Source: Lithodes maja
Taxonomy: Eukaryota; Arthropoda; Malacostraca; Decapoda; Lithodidae
DNA: 64,000 nt
Direction: 5' to 3'
NCBI GenBank assembly: GCA_037953745.1
Contig: JBAKBP010012283.1
Span: 1 to 64,000, forward strand
The translations under genes were made by a program, and so were the position numbers. The number at the start of each line of letters is the position of its first letter. Within the stretch, counting starts at the first letter, position 1. Positions 10,300 to 22,427 of this stretch are shown here, in pieces. The notes beneath the pieces were generated by a model. The model searched no databases. It was not told where the DNA came from and worked only from the letters and a program-made list of their open reading frames with translations.

Positions 10300-13110
10300 G
10301 AGGGAGAGGGTGTACCTCGTCGGAGCACAGCCGTATTCTGTGTGCTTGCTGCACCGTGTTGCCTGTGTTGGTGCACCTGTGCCAACACAGGAGGATCTGA
10401 TGGGAAGGGATGGAGAGGTGCTTAGTCGGCCGTTGTCAAAGATACCCAGAGAGAGACTACCTGGTCGGGCTGCTCCGCCCAGAGAGGCGACTACCTGGCC
10501 GGACTGCTCCTCCGACAGTAGAGAGAGATGCGGCGACTCATCCACAAAAATTTAGGAGAGACTACATGGTCGCTCCGCCCAGAGAGGCGACTACCTGGCC
10601 GGGTTGCTCCACCGACAGTAGAGAGAGATGCGGCGACTCACCCACAAACATTTAGGAGAAAACATTTTAGGAGAGACTACCTGGTCGCTCCGCCCAGAGA
10701 GGCGACTACCTGGCCGGGCTGCTCCACCGACAGTAGAGAGAGATGCGGCGACTCACCCACAAATATTTAGGAGAGACAAAATTTAGGAGAGAGACTACCT
10801 GGTCGGGCTGCTCCCACCTAGAGAGATTTTGGTGGGAATATTTTAGGTGAGGCGTCTGACTGGGGGTGCGACACATTATATGAAGCATGACCTAGGACAG
10901 TAGACGACGCATGATTAAACGAAGCATGACCTAGCTATACGACACATTATACGAAACGTGACAGCGAGAAGGAGAGGGTGTACCTCGTCGGAGCACAGCC
11001 GTATTCTGTGTGCTTGCTGCACCGTGTTGCCTGTGTTGGTGCACCTGTGCCAACACAGAAGGATCTGATGGGAAGGGATGGAGAGGTGCTTAGTCGGCCG
11101 TTGTCAAAGATACCCAGAGAGAGACTACCTGGTCGGCTGCTCCGCCCAGAGAGGCGACTACCTGGCCGGGCTGCTCCACCTACAGTAGAGAGAGATGCGG
11201 CGACTCACCTACAAAAATTTAGGAGAGACAAAATTTAGGAGAGACTACCTGGTCGGGCTGCTCCCACCCAGAGAGATTTATGTGGGATTATTTTTGGTGA
11301 GGCGTCTGACTGGGGGTGCGACACATTATATGAAGCATGACCTAGGACAGTAGACGACGCATGATTAAACGAAGCATGACCTAGCTATACGACACATTAT
11401 ACGAAACGTGACAGCGAGAAGGAGAGGGTGTACCTCGTCGGAGCACCGCCGTATTCTGTGTGCTTGCTGCACCGTGTTGCCTGTGTTGGTGCACCTGTGC
11501 CAACACAGAAGGATCTGATGGGAAGGGATGGAGAGGTGCTTAGTCGGCCGTTGTCAAAGATACCCAGAGAGAGACTACCTGGTCGGGCTGCTCCGCCCAG
11601 AGAAGCGACTACCTGGCCGGGCTGCTCCACCGACAGTAGAGAGATATGCGGCGACTCACCTACAAAAATTTAGGAGAGACAAAATTTAGGAGAGACTACC
11701 TGGTCGGGCTGCTCCCACCCAGAGAGATTTATGTGGGATTATTTTTGGTGAGGCGTCTGACTGGGGGTGCGACACATTATACGAAGCATGACCTAGGACG
11801 ATAGACGACGCATGTTTAAACGAAGCATGACCTAGCGACTACCTGGTCGGGCTGCTCCGCCCAGAGAGGCGACTACCTGGCCGGACTGCTCCTCCGACAG
11901 TAGAGAGAGATGCGGCGACTCACCCACAAAAATTTAGGAGAGACTACATGGTCGCTCCGCCCAGAGAGGCGACTACCTGGCCGGGTTGCTCCACCGACAG
12001 TAGAGAGAGATGCGGCGACTCACCCACAAACATTTAGGAGAGAAAAAATTTAGGAGAGACTACCTGGTCGCTCCGCCCAGAGAGGCGACTACCTGGCCGG
12101 GCTGCTCCACCGACAGTAGAGAGAGATGCGGCGACTCACCCACAAATATTTAGGAGAGACAAAATTTAGGAGAGAGACTACCTGGTCGGGCTGCTCCCAC
12201 CTAGAGAGATTTTGGTGGGAATATTTTAGGTGAGGCGTCTGACTGGGGGTGCGACACATTATATGAAGCATGACCTAGGACAGTAGACGACGCATGATTA
12301 AACGAAGCATGACCTAGCTATGCGACACATTATACGAAACGTGACAGCGAGAAGGAGAGGGTGTACCTCGTCGGAGCACAGCCGTATTCTGTGTGCTTGC
12401 TGCACCGTGTTGCCTGTGTTGGTGCACCTGTGCCAACACAGAAGGATCTGATGGGAAGGGATGGAGAGGTGCTTAGTCGGCCGTTGTCAAAGATACCCAG
12501 AGAGAGACTACCTGGTCGGGCTGCTCCGCCCAGAGAGGCGACTACCTGGCCGGGCTGCTCCACCGACAGTAGAGAGAGATGCGGCGACTCACCTACAAAA
12601 ATTTAGGAGAGACAAAATTTAGGAGAGACTACCTGGTCGGGCTGCTCCCACCCAGAGAGATTTATGTGGGATTATTTTTGGTGAGGCGTCTGACTGGGGG
12701 TGCGACACATTATATGAAGCATGACCTAGGACAGTAGACGACGCATGATTAAACGAAGCATGACCTAGCTATACGACACATTATACGAAACGTGACAGCG
12801 AGAAGGAGATGGTGTACCTCGTCGGAGCACAGCCGTATTCTGTGTGCTTGCTGCACCGTGTTGCCTGTGTTGGTGCACCTGTGCCAACACAGAAGGATCT
12901 GATGGGAAGGGATGGAGAGGTGCTTAGTCGGCCGTTGTCAAAGATACCCAGAGAGAGACTACCTGGTCGGGCTGCTCCGCCCAGAGAAGCGACTACCTGG
13001 CCGGGCTGCTCCACCGACAGTAGAGAGAGATGCGGCGACTCACCTACAAAAATTTAGGAGAGACAAAATTTAGGAGAGACTACCTGGTCGGGCTGCTCCC
13101 ACCCAGAGAG
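10300..13110 (+). repeat. R higher-order units with the ACAGG/GGATCTG junction
   Basis: Units starting at about 10,310, 10,978, 11,428, 12,361 and 12,809 share a distinctive deletion junction. The hairpin arm CCAACACAG is joined to (G/A)AGGATCTGATGG, skipping the usual several hundred bp between them. Spacings of 448 and 450 bp between some neighbours show tandem amplification of the deleted form; the 668- and 933-bp gaps hold extra 118-bp slices. Confidence 0.75.
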
Positions 13111-13905
13111 ATTTATGTGGGATTATTTTTGGTGAGGCGTCTGACTGGGGGTGCTACACATTATACGAAGCATGACCTAGGACGATAGACGACGCATGTT
13201 TAAACGAAGCATGACCTAGCGACTACCTGGCCGGGCTGCTCCACCTAGAGAGAGACTACCTGGTCGGGCTGCTGCGGCGTCGCCGCTGTGCGGGTCCCTG
13301 TCGTGATTTTCACACACAAATCTTTAGGCGATCTTCTGCTGTCCAACGTGAGTTGGTGGAATTGGGATCGATCGGATATACTTCTATCCGAGAGCTACGA
13401 CCACCCCAGTCAGACGGCTCTCCAAAAATAAATTCTGCTATACGACTTGAGTTGGCGGTGAACCTTTTTTCTTCGGGAGAGATCCTCCACTTTCTTAAAT
13501 TTAGGATCAAGTGAAGTGACCTAAAATTAATGGGAGTAACTGGTACTGTGGTGCTTCGTACTTATAATTCGTCGTATAGCTAGGTCATGCTTCGTATAAT
13601 GTAAATCGGAAAAAAAATGGAATTGTTCATGTTTTTCTTTTATTTGTTCTTCCTATTTTTTTACAATTTCTTCTCTCGGTGAAAGATGTCGTGGACAAAT
13701 AATTGACAATTCGATTTCTTTACATTTTTCACACACACAAATTTAGACCCTCCCGAAGAAAAAAGGTTCACCGCCAACTCAAGTCGTATAGCAGAATTTA
13801 TTTTTGGCGAGTCGTCTGACTGGGGTGGTCGTAGCTGTAGTCTCTCTGTGTATCTTTGACAACAACCGACTAAGATCCTCTCAATCCCCTTGGTACAGTC
13901 GAGTG

Positions 13906-14234
13906 GTAGCAGGGTTTACGGGACATGAAGGGTAATCGACGGTGTTGGGATCAGGGGCCCGTGAAGGAAGGTGTCTTTTCCAAGGTCTGGTAGTAGGTGT
14001 GGTTGGGTGCGTCTCTGAAACGATACCTCGTTTGCCAGAAGGTTGCCAGCTGCTCTAACCTGGTCTTCTGTCCCAATGTCGAGTGTGCAGTTTGGATTCG
14101 CCTATGGGAGCACAAGAGGCAGAGAACGAAGAGAAGCTACTCTGGCTAGCATCATTGGCACTCTCCGTTCGCTTGAGGACGAAGGAGGAGACAATGGGAC
14201 CACGCGACTTTACCGAGCTAGGAAAATGTCTGGA
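13906..14234. other. Private insert inside the 2,188-bp block, copy 1
   Basis: About 330 bp with no resemblance to R lie between two - strand R pieces. Some frames are open on the + strand (ATG at 14,043 onward, about 65 codons before R sequence), but I recognise no domain. Composition is GC-richer than R's AT-rich modules. It may be a captured host gene fragment. Confidence 0.5.
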
Positions 14235-16093
14235 GAAGGATCGGAAAATAAAATGGAATTGATCATGTTTTTCTTTTATTTGTCCTTCCTAGATTTTACA
14301 ATGTCTTCTCTCGGTGAAAGATGTGGTGGCAAAATAATTGACAATTCGATTTCTTTAAATTTTTCACACACACAATTTAGACCCTCCCGAAGAAAAAAGG
14401 TTCATTGCCAACTCAAGTCGTATAGCAGAATTTATTTTTGGTGAGTTGTCTGACTGGGGATGAGTCGCACAGTAGAGAGAGACTAACTGGCCGGGCTCCT
14501 GCGGCGACTCACCCACAAAAATTTAGGAGAGACAAAATTTTAGGAGAGACTACCTGGCCGGGCTGCTCCCACCCAGAGAGATTTTTGTGGGATTATTTTT
14601 GGTGAGGCGTGTGACTGGGGGTGCGACATATTATACGAAGCATGACCGAGGACAGTAGACGACGCATGATTAAACAAAGCATGACCTAGCTATACGACGC
14701 ATTATACGAAACGTGACAGAGAGAGGGAGAGTGTGTACCTCGTCGGAGCACAGCCACCGTCGCCGTATGCTGTGTGCTTGCTGCACCGTGTTGCCTGTGT
14801 TGGTGCACCTGTGCCAACACAGGCACACACGAGACCGTATTCGGCTCCTCGATTGGGTTATGAAACGATTTTTCGCCCACAAAAATTTAGGAGAGAAGAA
14901 ATTGTAAAAACTAGGAAGGACAAATAAAAGAAAAACATGAAAAATTACATTTTATTTTCCGATTTACATTATACGAAGCATGACCTAGCTATACGTCGAA
15001 TTATAGGTACGAAGCACCACAGTACCAGATACGCCCATTAATTTTAGGTCACTTCACTTAATCCTAAAGTTAAGAAAGTGGAGGATCTGATGGGAGGGGA
15101 TTGAGAGGTGCTTAGTCGGCCGTTGTCAAAGATACCCAGAGAGAGACTACCTGGTCGGGCTGCTCCGCCCAGAGAAGCGACTACCTGGCCGGGCTGCTCC
15201 ACCGACAGTAGAGAGAGATGCGGCGACTCACCTACAAAAATTTAGGAGAGACAAAATTTAGGAGAGACTACCTGGTCGGGCTGCTCCCACCCAGAGAGAT
15301 TTATGTGGGATTATTTTTGGTGAGGCGTCTGACTGGGGGTGCTACACATTATACGAAGCATGACCTAGGACGATAGACGACGCATGTTTAAACGAAGCAT
15401 GACCTAGCGACTACCTGGCCGGGCTGCTCCACCTAGAGAGAGACTACCTGGTCGGGCTGCTGCGGCGTCGCCGCTGTGCGGGTCCCTGTCGTGATTTTCT
15501 CACACAAATCTTTAGGCGATCTTCTGCTGTCCAACGTGAGTTGGTGGAATTGGGATCGATCGGATATACTTCTATCCGAGAGCTACGACCACCCCAGTCA
15601 GACGGCTCTCCAAAAATAAATTCTGCTATACGACTTGAGTTGGCGGTGAACCTTTTTTCTTCGGGAGAGATCCTCCACTTTCTTAAATTTAGGATCAAGT
15701 GAAGTGACCTAAAATTAATGGGAGTAACTGGTACTGTGGTGCTTCGTACTTATAATTCGTCGTATAGCTAGGTCATGCTTCGTATAATGTAAATCGGGAA
15801 AAAAATGGAATTGTTCATGTTTTTCTTTTATTTGTTCTTCCTATTTTTTTACAATTTCTTCTCTCGGTGAAAGATGTCGTGGACAAATAATTGACAATTC
15901 GATTTCTTTACATTTTTCACACACACAAATTTAGACCCTCCCGAAGAAAAAAGGTTCACCGCCAACTCAAGTCGTATAGCAGAATTTATTTTTGGCGAGT
16001 CGTCTGACTGGGGTGGTCGTAGCTGTAGTCTCTCTGTGTATATTTGACAACAACCGACTAAGATCCTCTCAATCCCCTTGGTACAGTCGAGTG

Positions 16094-16422
16094 GTAGCAG
16101 GGTTTACGGGACATGAAGGGTAATCGACGGTGTTGGGATCAGGGGCCCGTGAAGGAAGGTGTCTTTTCCAAGGTCTGGTAGTAGGTGTGGTTGGGTGCGT
16201 CTCTGAAACGATACCTCGTTTGCCAGAAGGTTGCCAGCTGCTCTAACCTGGTCTTCTGTCCCAATGTCGAGTGTGCAGTTTGGATTCGCCTATGGGAGCA
16301 CAAGAGGCAGAGAACGAAGAGAAGCTACTCTGGCTAGCATCATTGGCACTCTCCGTTCGCTTGAGGACGAAGGAGGAGACAATGGGACCACGCGACTTTA
16401 CCGAGCTAGGAAAATGTCTGGA
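16094..16422. other. Private insert inside the 2,188-bp block, copy 2
   Basis: Second copy of the private insert at 13,906-14,234, offset by 2,188 bp and almost unchanged. Unidentified. Confidence 0.5.
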
Positions 16423-17859
16423 GAAGGATCGGAAAATAAAATGGAATTGATCATGTTTTTCTTTTATTTGTCCTTCCTAGATTTTACAATGTCTTCTCTC
16501 GGTGAAAGATGTGGTGGCAAAATAATTGACAATTCGATTTCTTTAAATTTTTCACACACACAATTTAGACCCTCCCGAAGAAAAAAGGTTCATTGCCAAC
16601 TCAAGTCGTATAGCAGAATTTATTTTTGGTGAGTTGTCTGACTGGGGATGAGTCGCACAGTAGAGAGAGACTAACTGGCCGGGCTCCTGCGGCGACTCAC
16701 CCACAAAAATTTAGGAGAGACAAAATTTTAGGAGAGACTACCTGGGCGGGCTGCTCCCACCCAGAGAGATTTTTGTGGGATTATTTTTGGTGAGGCGTGT
16801 GACTGGGGGTGCGACATATTATACGAAGCATGACCGAGGACAGTAGACGACGCATGATTAAACAAAGCATGACCTAGCTATACGACGCATTATACGAAAC
16901 GTGACAGAGAGAGGGAGAGTGTGTACCTCGTCGGAGCACAGCCACCGCCGCCGTATGCTGTGTGCTTGCTGCACCGTGTTGCCTGTGTTGGTGCACCTGT
17001 GCCAACACAGGCACACACGAGACCGTATTCGGCTCCTCGATTGGGTTATGAAACGATTTTTCGCCCACAAAAATTTAGGAGAGAAGAAATTGTAAAAACT
17101 AGGAAGGACAAATAAAAGAAAAACATGAAAAATTACATTTTATTTTCCGATTTACATTATACGAAGCATGACCTAGCTATACGTCGAATTATAGGTACGA
17201 AGCACCACAGTACCAGATACTCCCATTAATTTTAGGTCACTTCACTTAATCCTAAAGTTAAGAAAGTGGAGGATCTGATGGGAGGGGATTGAGAGGTGCT
17301 TAGTCGGCTCTTGTCAAAGATACCCAGAGAGAGACTACCTGGCCGGGTTGCTCCACTCAGAGAGGCGACTACCTGGCCGGGCTGCTCCACCTAGAGAGAG
17401 ACTACCTGGCCGGGCTCCTGCGGCGTCTCCGCTGTGCGGGTCCCTGTCGTGATTTTCACACACAAATCTTTAGGCGATCTTCTGCTGTCCAACGTGAGTT
17501 GGTGGAATTGGGATCGATCGGAAATACTTCGATCCGAGAGCTACGACCACCCCAGTCAGACGGCTCACCAAAAATAAATTCTGCTACACGATTTGAGTTG
17601 GCGGTGAACCTTTTTCTTCGGGAGGGTCTAAATTTGTGTGTGAAAAATTTAAAGAAATCGAATTGTCAATTATTTTGCCACGACACCTTTCACCGAGAGA
17701 ATAAATTGTAAAAATTAGGAAGGACAAATAAAAGAAAAACATGAAAAATTCCATTTTATTTTCCAATCTACATTATACGAAGCATGACCTAGCTATACGA
17801 CGAATTATAAGTACGAAGCACCTCAGTACCAGTTACTCCCATTAATTTTAGGTCACTTC

Positions 17860-19090
17860 ACTTGATCCTAAAGTTAAGAAAGTGGAGGATCTGATGGGAA
17901 GGGATGGAGAGGTGCTTAGTCGGCCGTTGTCAAAGATACCCACAGAGAAACTACCTGGCCAGGCAGCTCTGCCCAGAGAGGCGACTACCTGGCCGGGCTG
18001 CTCCACCGACAGTAGAGAGAGACTAACTGGCCGGGCTCCTGCGGCGACTCACCCACAAAAATTTAGGAGAGACAAAATTTAGGAGAGACTACCTGGTCGG
18101 GCTGCTCCCACCCAGAGAGATTTTTGTGGGATTATTTTTGGTGAGGCGTCTGACTGGGGGTGCGACACATTATACGAAGCATGACCTAGAACAGTAGACG
18201 ACGCATGATTATACGAAGCATGACCTACCTATACGACACATTATACGAAACGTGACAGCGAGAGGCAGTACCAGTTACTCCCATTAATTTTAGGTCACTT
18301 CACTTGATCCTAAAGTTAAGAAAGTGGAGGATCTGATGGGAAAGGATGGAGAGGTGCTTAGTCGGTCGTTGTCAAAGATACCCAGAGAGAGACTACCTGG
18401 TCGGGCTGCTCCGCCCAGAGAGGCGACTACCTGGCCGGGCTGCTCCACTGACAGTAGAGAGAGACTAACTGGCCGGGCTCCTCCGGCGACTCACCCACAA
18501 AAATTTAGGAGAGACAAAATTTAGTAGAGACTACCTGGTCGGGCTGCTCCCACCCAGAGAGATTTTTGGTGGATTATTTTTGGTGTGGCGTCTGACTGGG
18601 GGTGCGACACATTATATGAAGCATGACCTAGTACAGTAGACGACGCATGATTAAACGAAGCATGACCTACCTATACGACACATTATACGAAACGTGACCG
18701 CGAGAGGCAGTACCAGTTACTCCCATTAATTTTAGGTCACTTCACTTGATCCTAAAGTTAAGAAAGTGGAGGATCTGATGGGAGGGGATGGAGAGGTGCT
18801 AAGTCGACGGTTGTCAAAGATACCCAGAGAGAGACTACCTGGCTGGGTTGCTCCGCTCAGAGAGGCGACTACCTGGCCGGGCTGCTCCACCGACAGTAAA
18901 GAGAGACTAACTGGCCGGGCTCCTGCGGCGACACACCCACAAAAATTTAGGAGAGACAAAATTTAGGAGAGACTACCTGGTCGGGCTGCTCCCACCCAGA
19001 GAGATTTTTGTGGTATTATTTTTGGTGAGGCGTCTGACTGGGGGTGCGACACATTATACGAAGCATGACCTAGGAATGTAGACAACGCAT
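17860..19090 (+). repeat. R tandem units of 442 bp with CGAGAGGCAGTACC junction
   Basis: Units with GGAGGATCTGATGGG words at 17,884, 18,326 and 18,768 are spaced exactly 442 bp. They share a junction seen nowhere else in the window: GTGACAGCGAGAGG (or GTGACCGCGAGAGG) is fused to CAGTACCAGTTACTCCC at about 18,263 and 18,705. This is a second, independent deletion form of R amplified in place. Confidence 0.8.
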
Positions 19091-20030
19091 GATTGAACGA
19101 AGCATGACCTAGCGACTACCTGGCCGGGCTGCTCTACCTAGAGAGAGACTACCTGGTCGGGCTGCTGCGGCGTCGCCGCTGTGCGGGTCCCTGTCGTGAT
19201 TTTCACACACAAATCTTTAGGCGATCTTCTGCTGTCCAACGTGAGTTGGTGGAATTGGGATCAATCGGAAATACTTCGATCCGAGAGCTAAGACCACTCC
19301 ACTCAGACGACTCACCAAAAATAAATTCTGCTATACGACTTGAGTTGGCGGTGAACCTTTTTTCTTCGGGAGGGTCTAAATTTGTGTGTGTGTGTGAAAA
19401 ATTTAAAGAAATCGAATTGTCAATTATTTGTCCACGACATCTTTCACCGAGAGAAGAAATTGTAAAAACTAGGAAGGACAAATAAAAGAAAAACATGAAC
19501 AATTCAATTTTATTGTCCGATTTACATTGTACGAAGCATGACCTAGTTGTACGACGAATTATAAGTACGAAGCACCACAGTACCAGTTACTCCCATTAAT
19601 TTTAGGTCATTTCACTTGATCCTAAAGTTAAGAAAGTGGAGGATCTGATGGGAGGGGATGGAGAGGTGCTTAGTCGGCCGTTGTCAAAGATACCCAGAGA
19701 GAGTCTACCTGGCCGGGCAGCTCTGCCCAGAGAGGCGACTACCTGGCCGGGCTGCTCCACCGACAGTAGAGAGAGACTAACTGGCCGGGCTCCTGCGGCG
19801 ACTCACCCACAAAAATTTAGGAGAGACAAAATTTAGGAGAGACTACCTGGTCGGGCTGCTCCCACCCAGAGAGATTTTTGTGGGATTATTTTTGGTGAGG
19901 CGTCTGACTGGGGGTGCGACACATTATACGAAGCATGACCTAGGACAGTAGACGACGCATGATTAAACGAAGCATGACCTAGCTATACGACACATTATAC
20001 GAAACGTGACAGCGAGAGGGAGAGTGTGTA

Positions 20031-20634
20031 GGTTTGGGAACGGTACCCCCCTCTGAAATGTGATGTTGCATTGCCCTTGGGTATGGCCACTAAAGTACCC
20101 CTCATCAAGTCGGCGGCATTACCTGTAGCCTCGCCGCTATCACCCTCCTCGACTCTGTGAGTCGAGGAAGGTGACGGATGTGTAACCATGTTTCCTCCTC
20201 CTCCTCCACCGTCGCCCGGTCGTTCGGATCTACTCCTCTCTTTGTAGCTCTTATATTCCAGAGGAGTGAAGTCCAAATCTGAGAACATGGGGTTACACAT
20301 GACTTGTTCTCTCTGAATAATTTCTAAGGTATCGTTCGATTTTCTAAATAATTCAGCCGACTTTAAGTCTTGTATCTTGGCATACCGACCAAACATATTA
20401 GCCGTTAATTCAATGGCCAATATTTTCTTCAATAGAGTCAAATGTTCCTGCGGGGGGTTGTGCAACTTATCACCGACGCAGTACCCAACAATCGCATCCT
20501 CCAGGGAGGCACATTTCATTCCCTTGATCTGAAATCGTAACATTCCACCTTAACCTTTAACACGGTATCGTTGACTCTCTCGTCTATTCTGGCTTTCATC
20601 TCTTTGCTCGCCATATTGGTCACTGCCCTTCCGA
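20031..20634 (-). pseudogene. Captured coding fragment in R, copy A
   Basis: A protein-coding fragment of about 600 bp interrupts an R unit. On the - strand an ATG at 20,614 (context ACCAATATGG, beginning MASKEMKARIDERV) opens about 200 codons, but one missing base near 20,545 shifts the frame, after which 19,995-20,543 stays open. The product would have a charged N-terminal helix, a Leu-rich middle (MLRFQIKGMKC, then a stretch containing LTLLKK), an LEIIQREQ stretch, then a glycine run (GGGGGG) and a Ser/Thr/Pro-rich tail running into R sequence. I do not recognise the family. Its exact insertion point in R (GTGTA and GACGACTCACC sides) is the same as in copy B, so one capture event was copied along with R. 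Confidence 0.6.
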
Positions 20635-21088
20635 GACGACTCACCAAAAATAAATTCTGCTATACGACTTGAGTTGGCGGTGAACCTTTTTTCTTCGGGA
20701 GGGTCTAAATTTGTGTGTGTGAAAAATTTAAAGAAATCGAATTGTCAATTATTTGTCCACGACATCTTTCACCGAGAGAAGAAATTGTAAAAACTAGGAA
20801 GGACAAATAAAAGAAAAACATGAACAATTCCATTTTATTTTCCGATTTACAGTATACGAAGCATGACCTAGCTATACGGCGAATTATAAGTACGAAGCAC
20901 CACAGTACCAGTTACTCCCATTAATTTTAGGTCACTGCACTTGATCCTAAAGTTAAGAAAGTGGAGGATCTGATGGGAAGGAATGGAGATGTGCTTAGTC
21001 GGCCGTTGTCAAAGATACCCAGAGAGAGACTACCTGGTCGGGCTGCTCCGCCCAGAGAGGCGACTAACTGGCCGAGCTGCTCCAGCTA
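20635..21088 (+). repeat. R-repeat segment between captured fragment and LINE
   Basis: Ordinary R modules in + orientation (ATAAATTCTGCTATACGACTTG through CTACAG), ending where the CR1/L2-type LINE has inserted. Confidence 0.85.
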
Positions 21089-21301
21089 CAGTACAAAGGA
21101 AATCAAGCAACAACATATCTAGTGACCCTTCTAGGTTGCTTGTCCTCCAAAACACTGAGGATCAAGTGTCCAAACAGTGGTTTAGAGTGGGTAAGGGAAC
21201 ATTGGAAAGGGAATTACTGCCCTGGAACTAATGTCCGTGGCAGGATTAGGAAGTTAGTAGGGGACAGATGGGTTAGTAACTGAGGGGGGGATAAAATAAA
21301 G

Positions 21302-22427
21302 TTATTCATTTACAAACGCAGTCAGTCGCGGGTTTGATGCGAGATATTTGTCTAGACGGAGTTTAAATGAATCAACGGTGATGCAGTCTATAACGTTTCG
21401 GGGAAGCCCATTCCACAAGTTGACAACTCGATTGAAGAAGAAATTCTTAGATTCGTGTGAGTTAAAAGATTTACCAATAATTTTGCAACCGTTTCCCCGC
21501 GTGTAATTAGATTGGTCGATAGTGAAGTACTTACTACAGTTCATATTGTCGATGCCTTTGATGATTTTGAACACTTGAATTAAGTCACCTCTTAATCTGC
21601 GCTGGGTTAAAGGAAATAGATTTAATTCTCTAAGACGCTCTTCATATGGTTTGTTCTTTAGGCTAGGTATCATTTTAGTAACTCTACGTTGAACTCATTC
21701 TAGCTTGTTTATATCTTTTTGGTAATAAGGGCACCAGGATTGAACGCAGTATTCCAGAAGAGGGCGGACTAAGGAATTGTAAAGGGTTAGGATAACTTCT
21801 TTGGATTTATGCTCAAATGACCTGCCTATAAAGCCAATTATTTTGTTTGCCTTCTTAACAACTTCTGAACATTGTTGACTCGGTTTTAGGTTACTCGATA
21901 TTGTTACTCCCAGATCGGTTTCTCTGTTTACATTCTTAAGCTGAGTGCCATTCATCGAATAGTTTGCTTTCTCATTTAGGTATCCGATATGTAGTACTTT
22001 ACATTTATCCGCATTGAAACTCATTTGCCAAATTTGGGCCCAACATGACAATTTATCTAGATTGTGTTGCATATCGTCAACTTGTTCTTTTGAGAGTACG
22101 CTATTTGCAATTTTTGTATCGTCAGCAAATTTTGAGATTGTACAGGTGAGACCCTCATCTATGTCGTTGATGTAAATTAGAAAGAGAATTGGTCCTAGTA
22201 CCGATCCCTGGGGTACCCCGCTACTTACATTGGTCCATTTAGATGCCTTACCGTTTATGACTACTCTTTGCTTTCTGTCGCTGAGCCAATTTCTATCCAT
22301 TTCAACACACCGTCTTGTATTCCATGCGCTTTTAGTTTTAGCAATAAACGTTTGTGGGGAACTTTGTCAAAGGCCTTTTGAAAATCAAGGTATATAATAT
22401 CTACAGCTTTACTCTCATCGTAGAGGT
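21302..22427 (-). pseudogene. LINE ORF2, 3' half of host element (RT C-terminal part)
   Basis: This covers the reverse transcriptase from just before the first catalytic Asp (motif VDIIYLDFQKAFDKVPH) to the normal C-terminus ending AFVNE. It is broken twice compared with the intact copy at 22,655-25,534: one T is missing near 22,290 (frameshift before the WL..RKQRV motif), and an Arg CGA codon has become TGA near 21,692. The rest, including SGVPQGSVLGP and FADDTK, is preserved with very few differences, so decay is recent. It cannot make a working protein. Confidence 0.85.

Larger units (their letters stand above)
12935..17310. repeat. Near-identical 2,188-bp tandem duplication
   Basis: Everything from about 12,935 to 15,120 is repeated from about 15,123 to 17,310 at a constant offset of 2,188 bp. 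Only scattered substitutions separate the copies (for example CCGTCGCCG versus CCGCCGCCG at 14,757/16,945, and CACACAC versus CTCACAC at about 13,311/15,499). The duplicated block contains R modules in both orientations and a private insert. Edges are approximate because R sequence lies on both sides. Either a recent segmental duplication or a duplicated assembly segment. Confidence 0.8.
5726..20030. repeat. R-repeat array, part 1
   Basis: This stretch of about 14 kb is made almost entirely of repeat R. In + orientation the modules run: ACGAAGCACCACAGTACC; CACTTGATCCTAAAGTTAAG; GGAGGATCTGATGGG; several CTACCTGGYCGGGCTGCTCC blocks; CACAAAAATTTAGGAGAGAC; TTTTTGTGGGATTATTTTTGG; ACATTATACGAAGCATGACC (twice); GTACCTCGTCGGAGCACAGC; a 12-bp hairpin; CGAGACCGTATTCGGCCCCT; and an ATAAAAGAAAAA-type stretch. 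Modules are deleted, fused and locally inverted (for example 13,483-13,905 and 14,236-14,450 on the - strand). Short frames are open in many copies, but their peptides vary freely and occur in all orientations, so I treat the array as non-coding. Confidence 0.9.
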
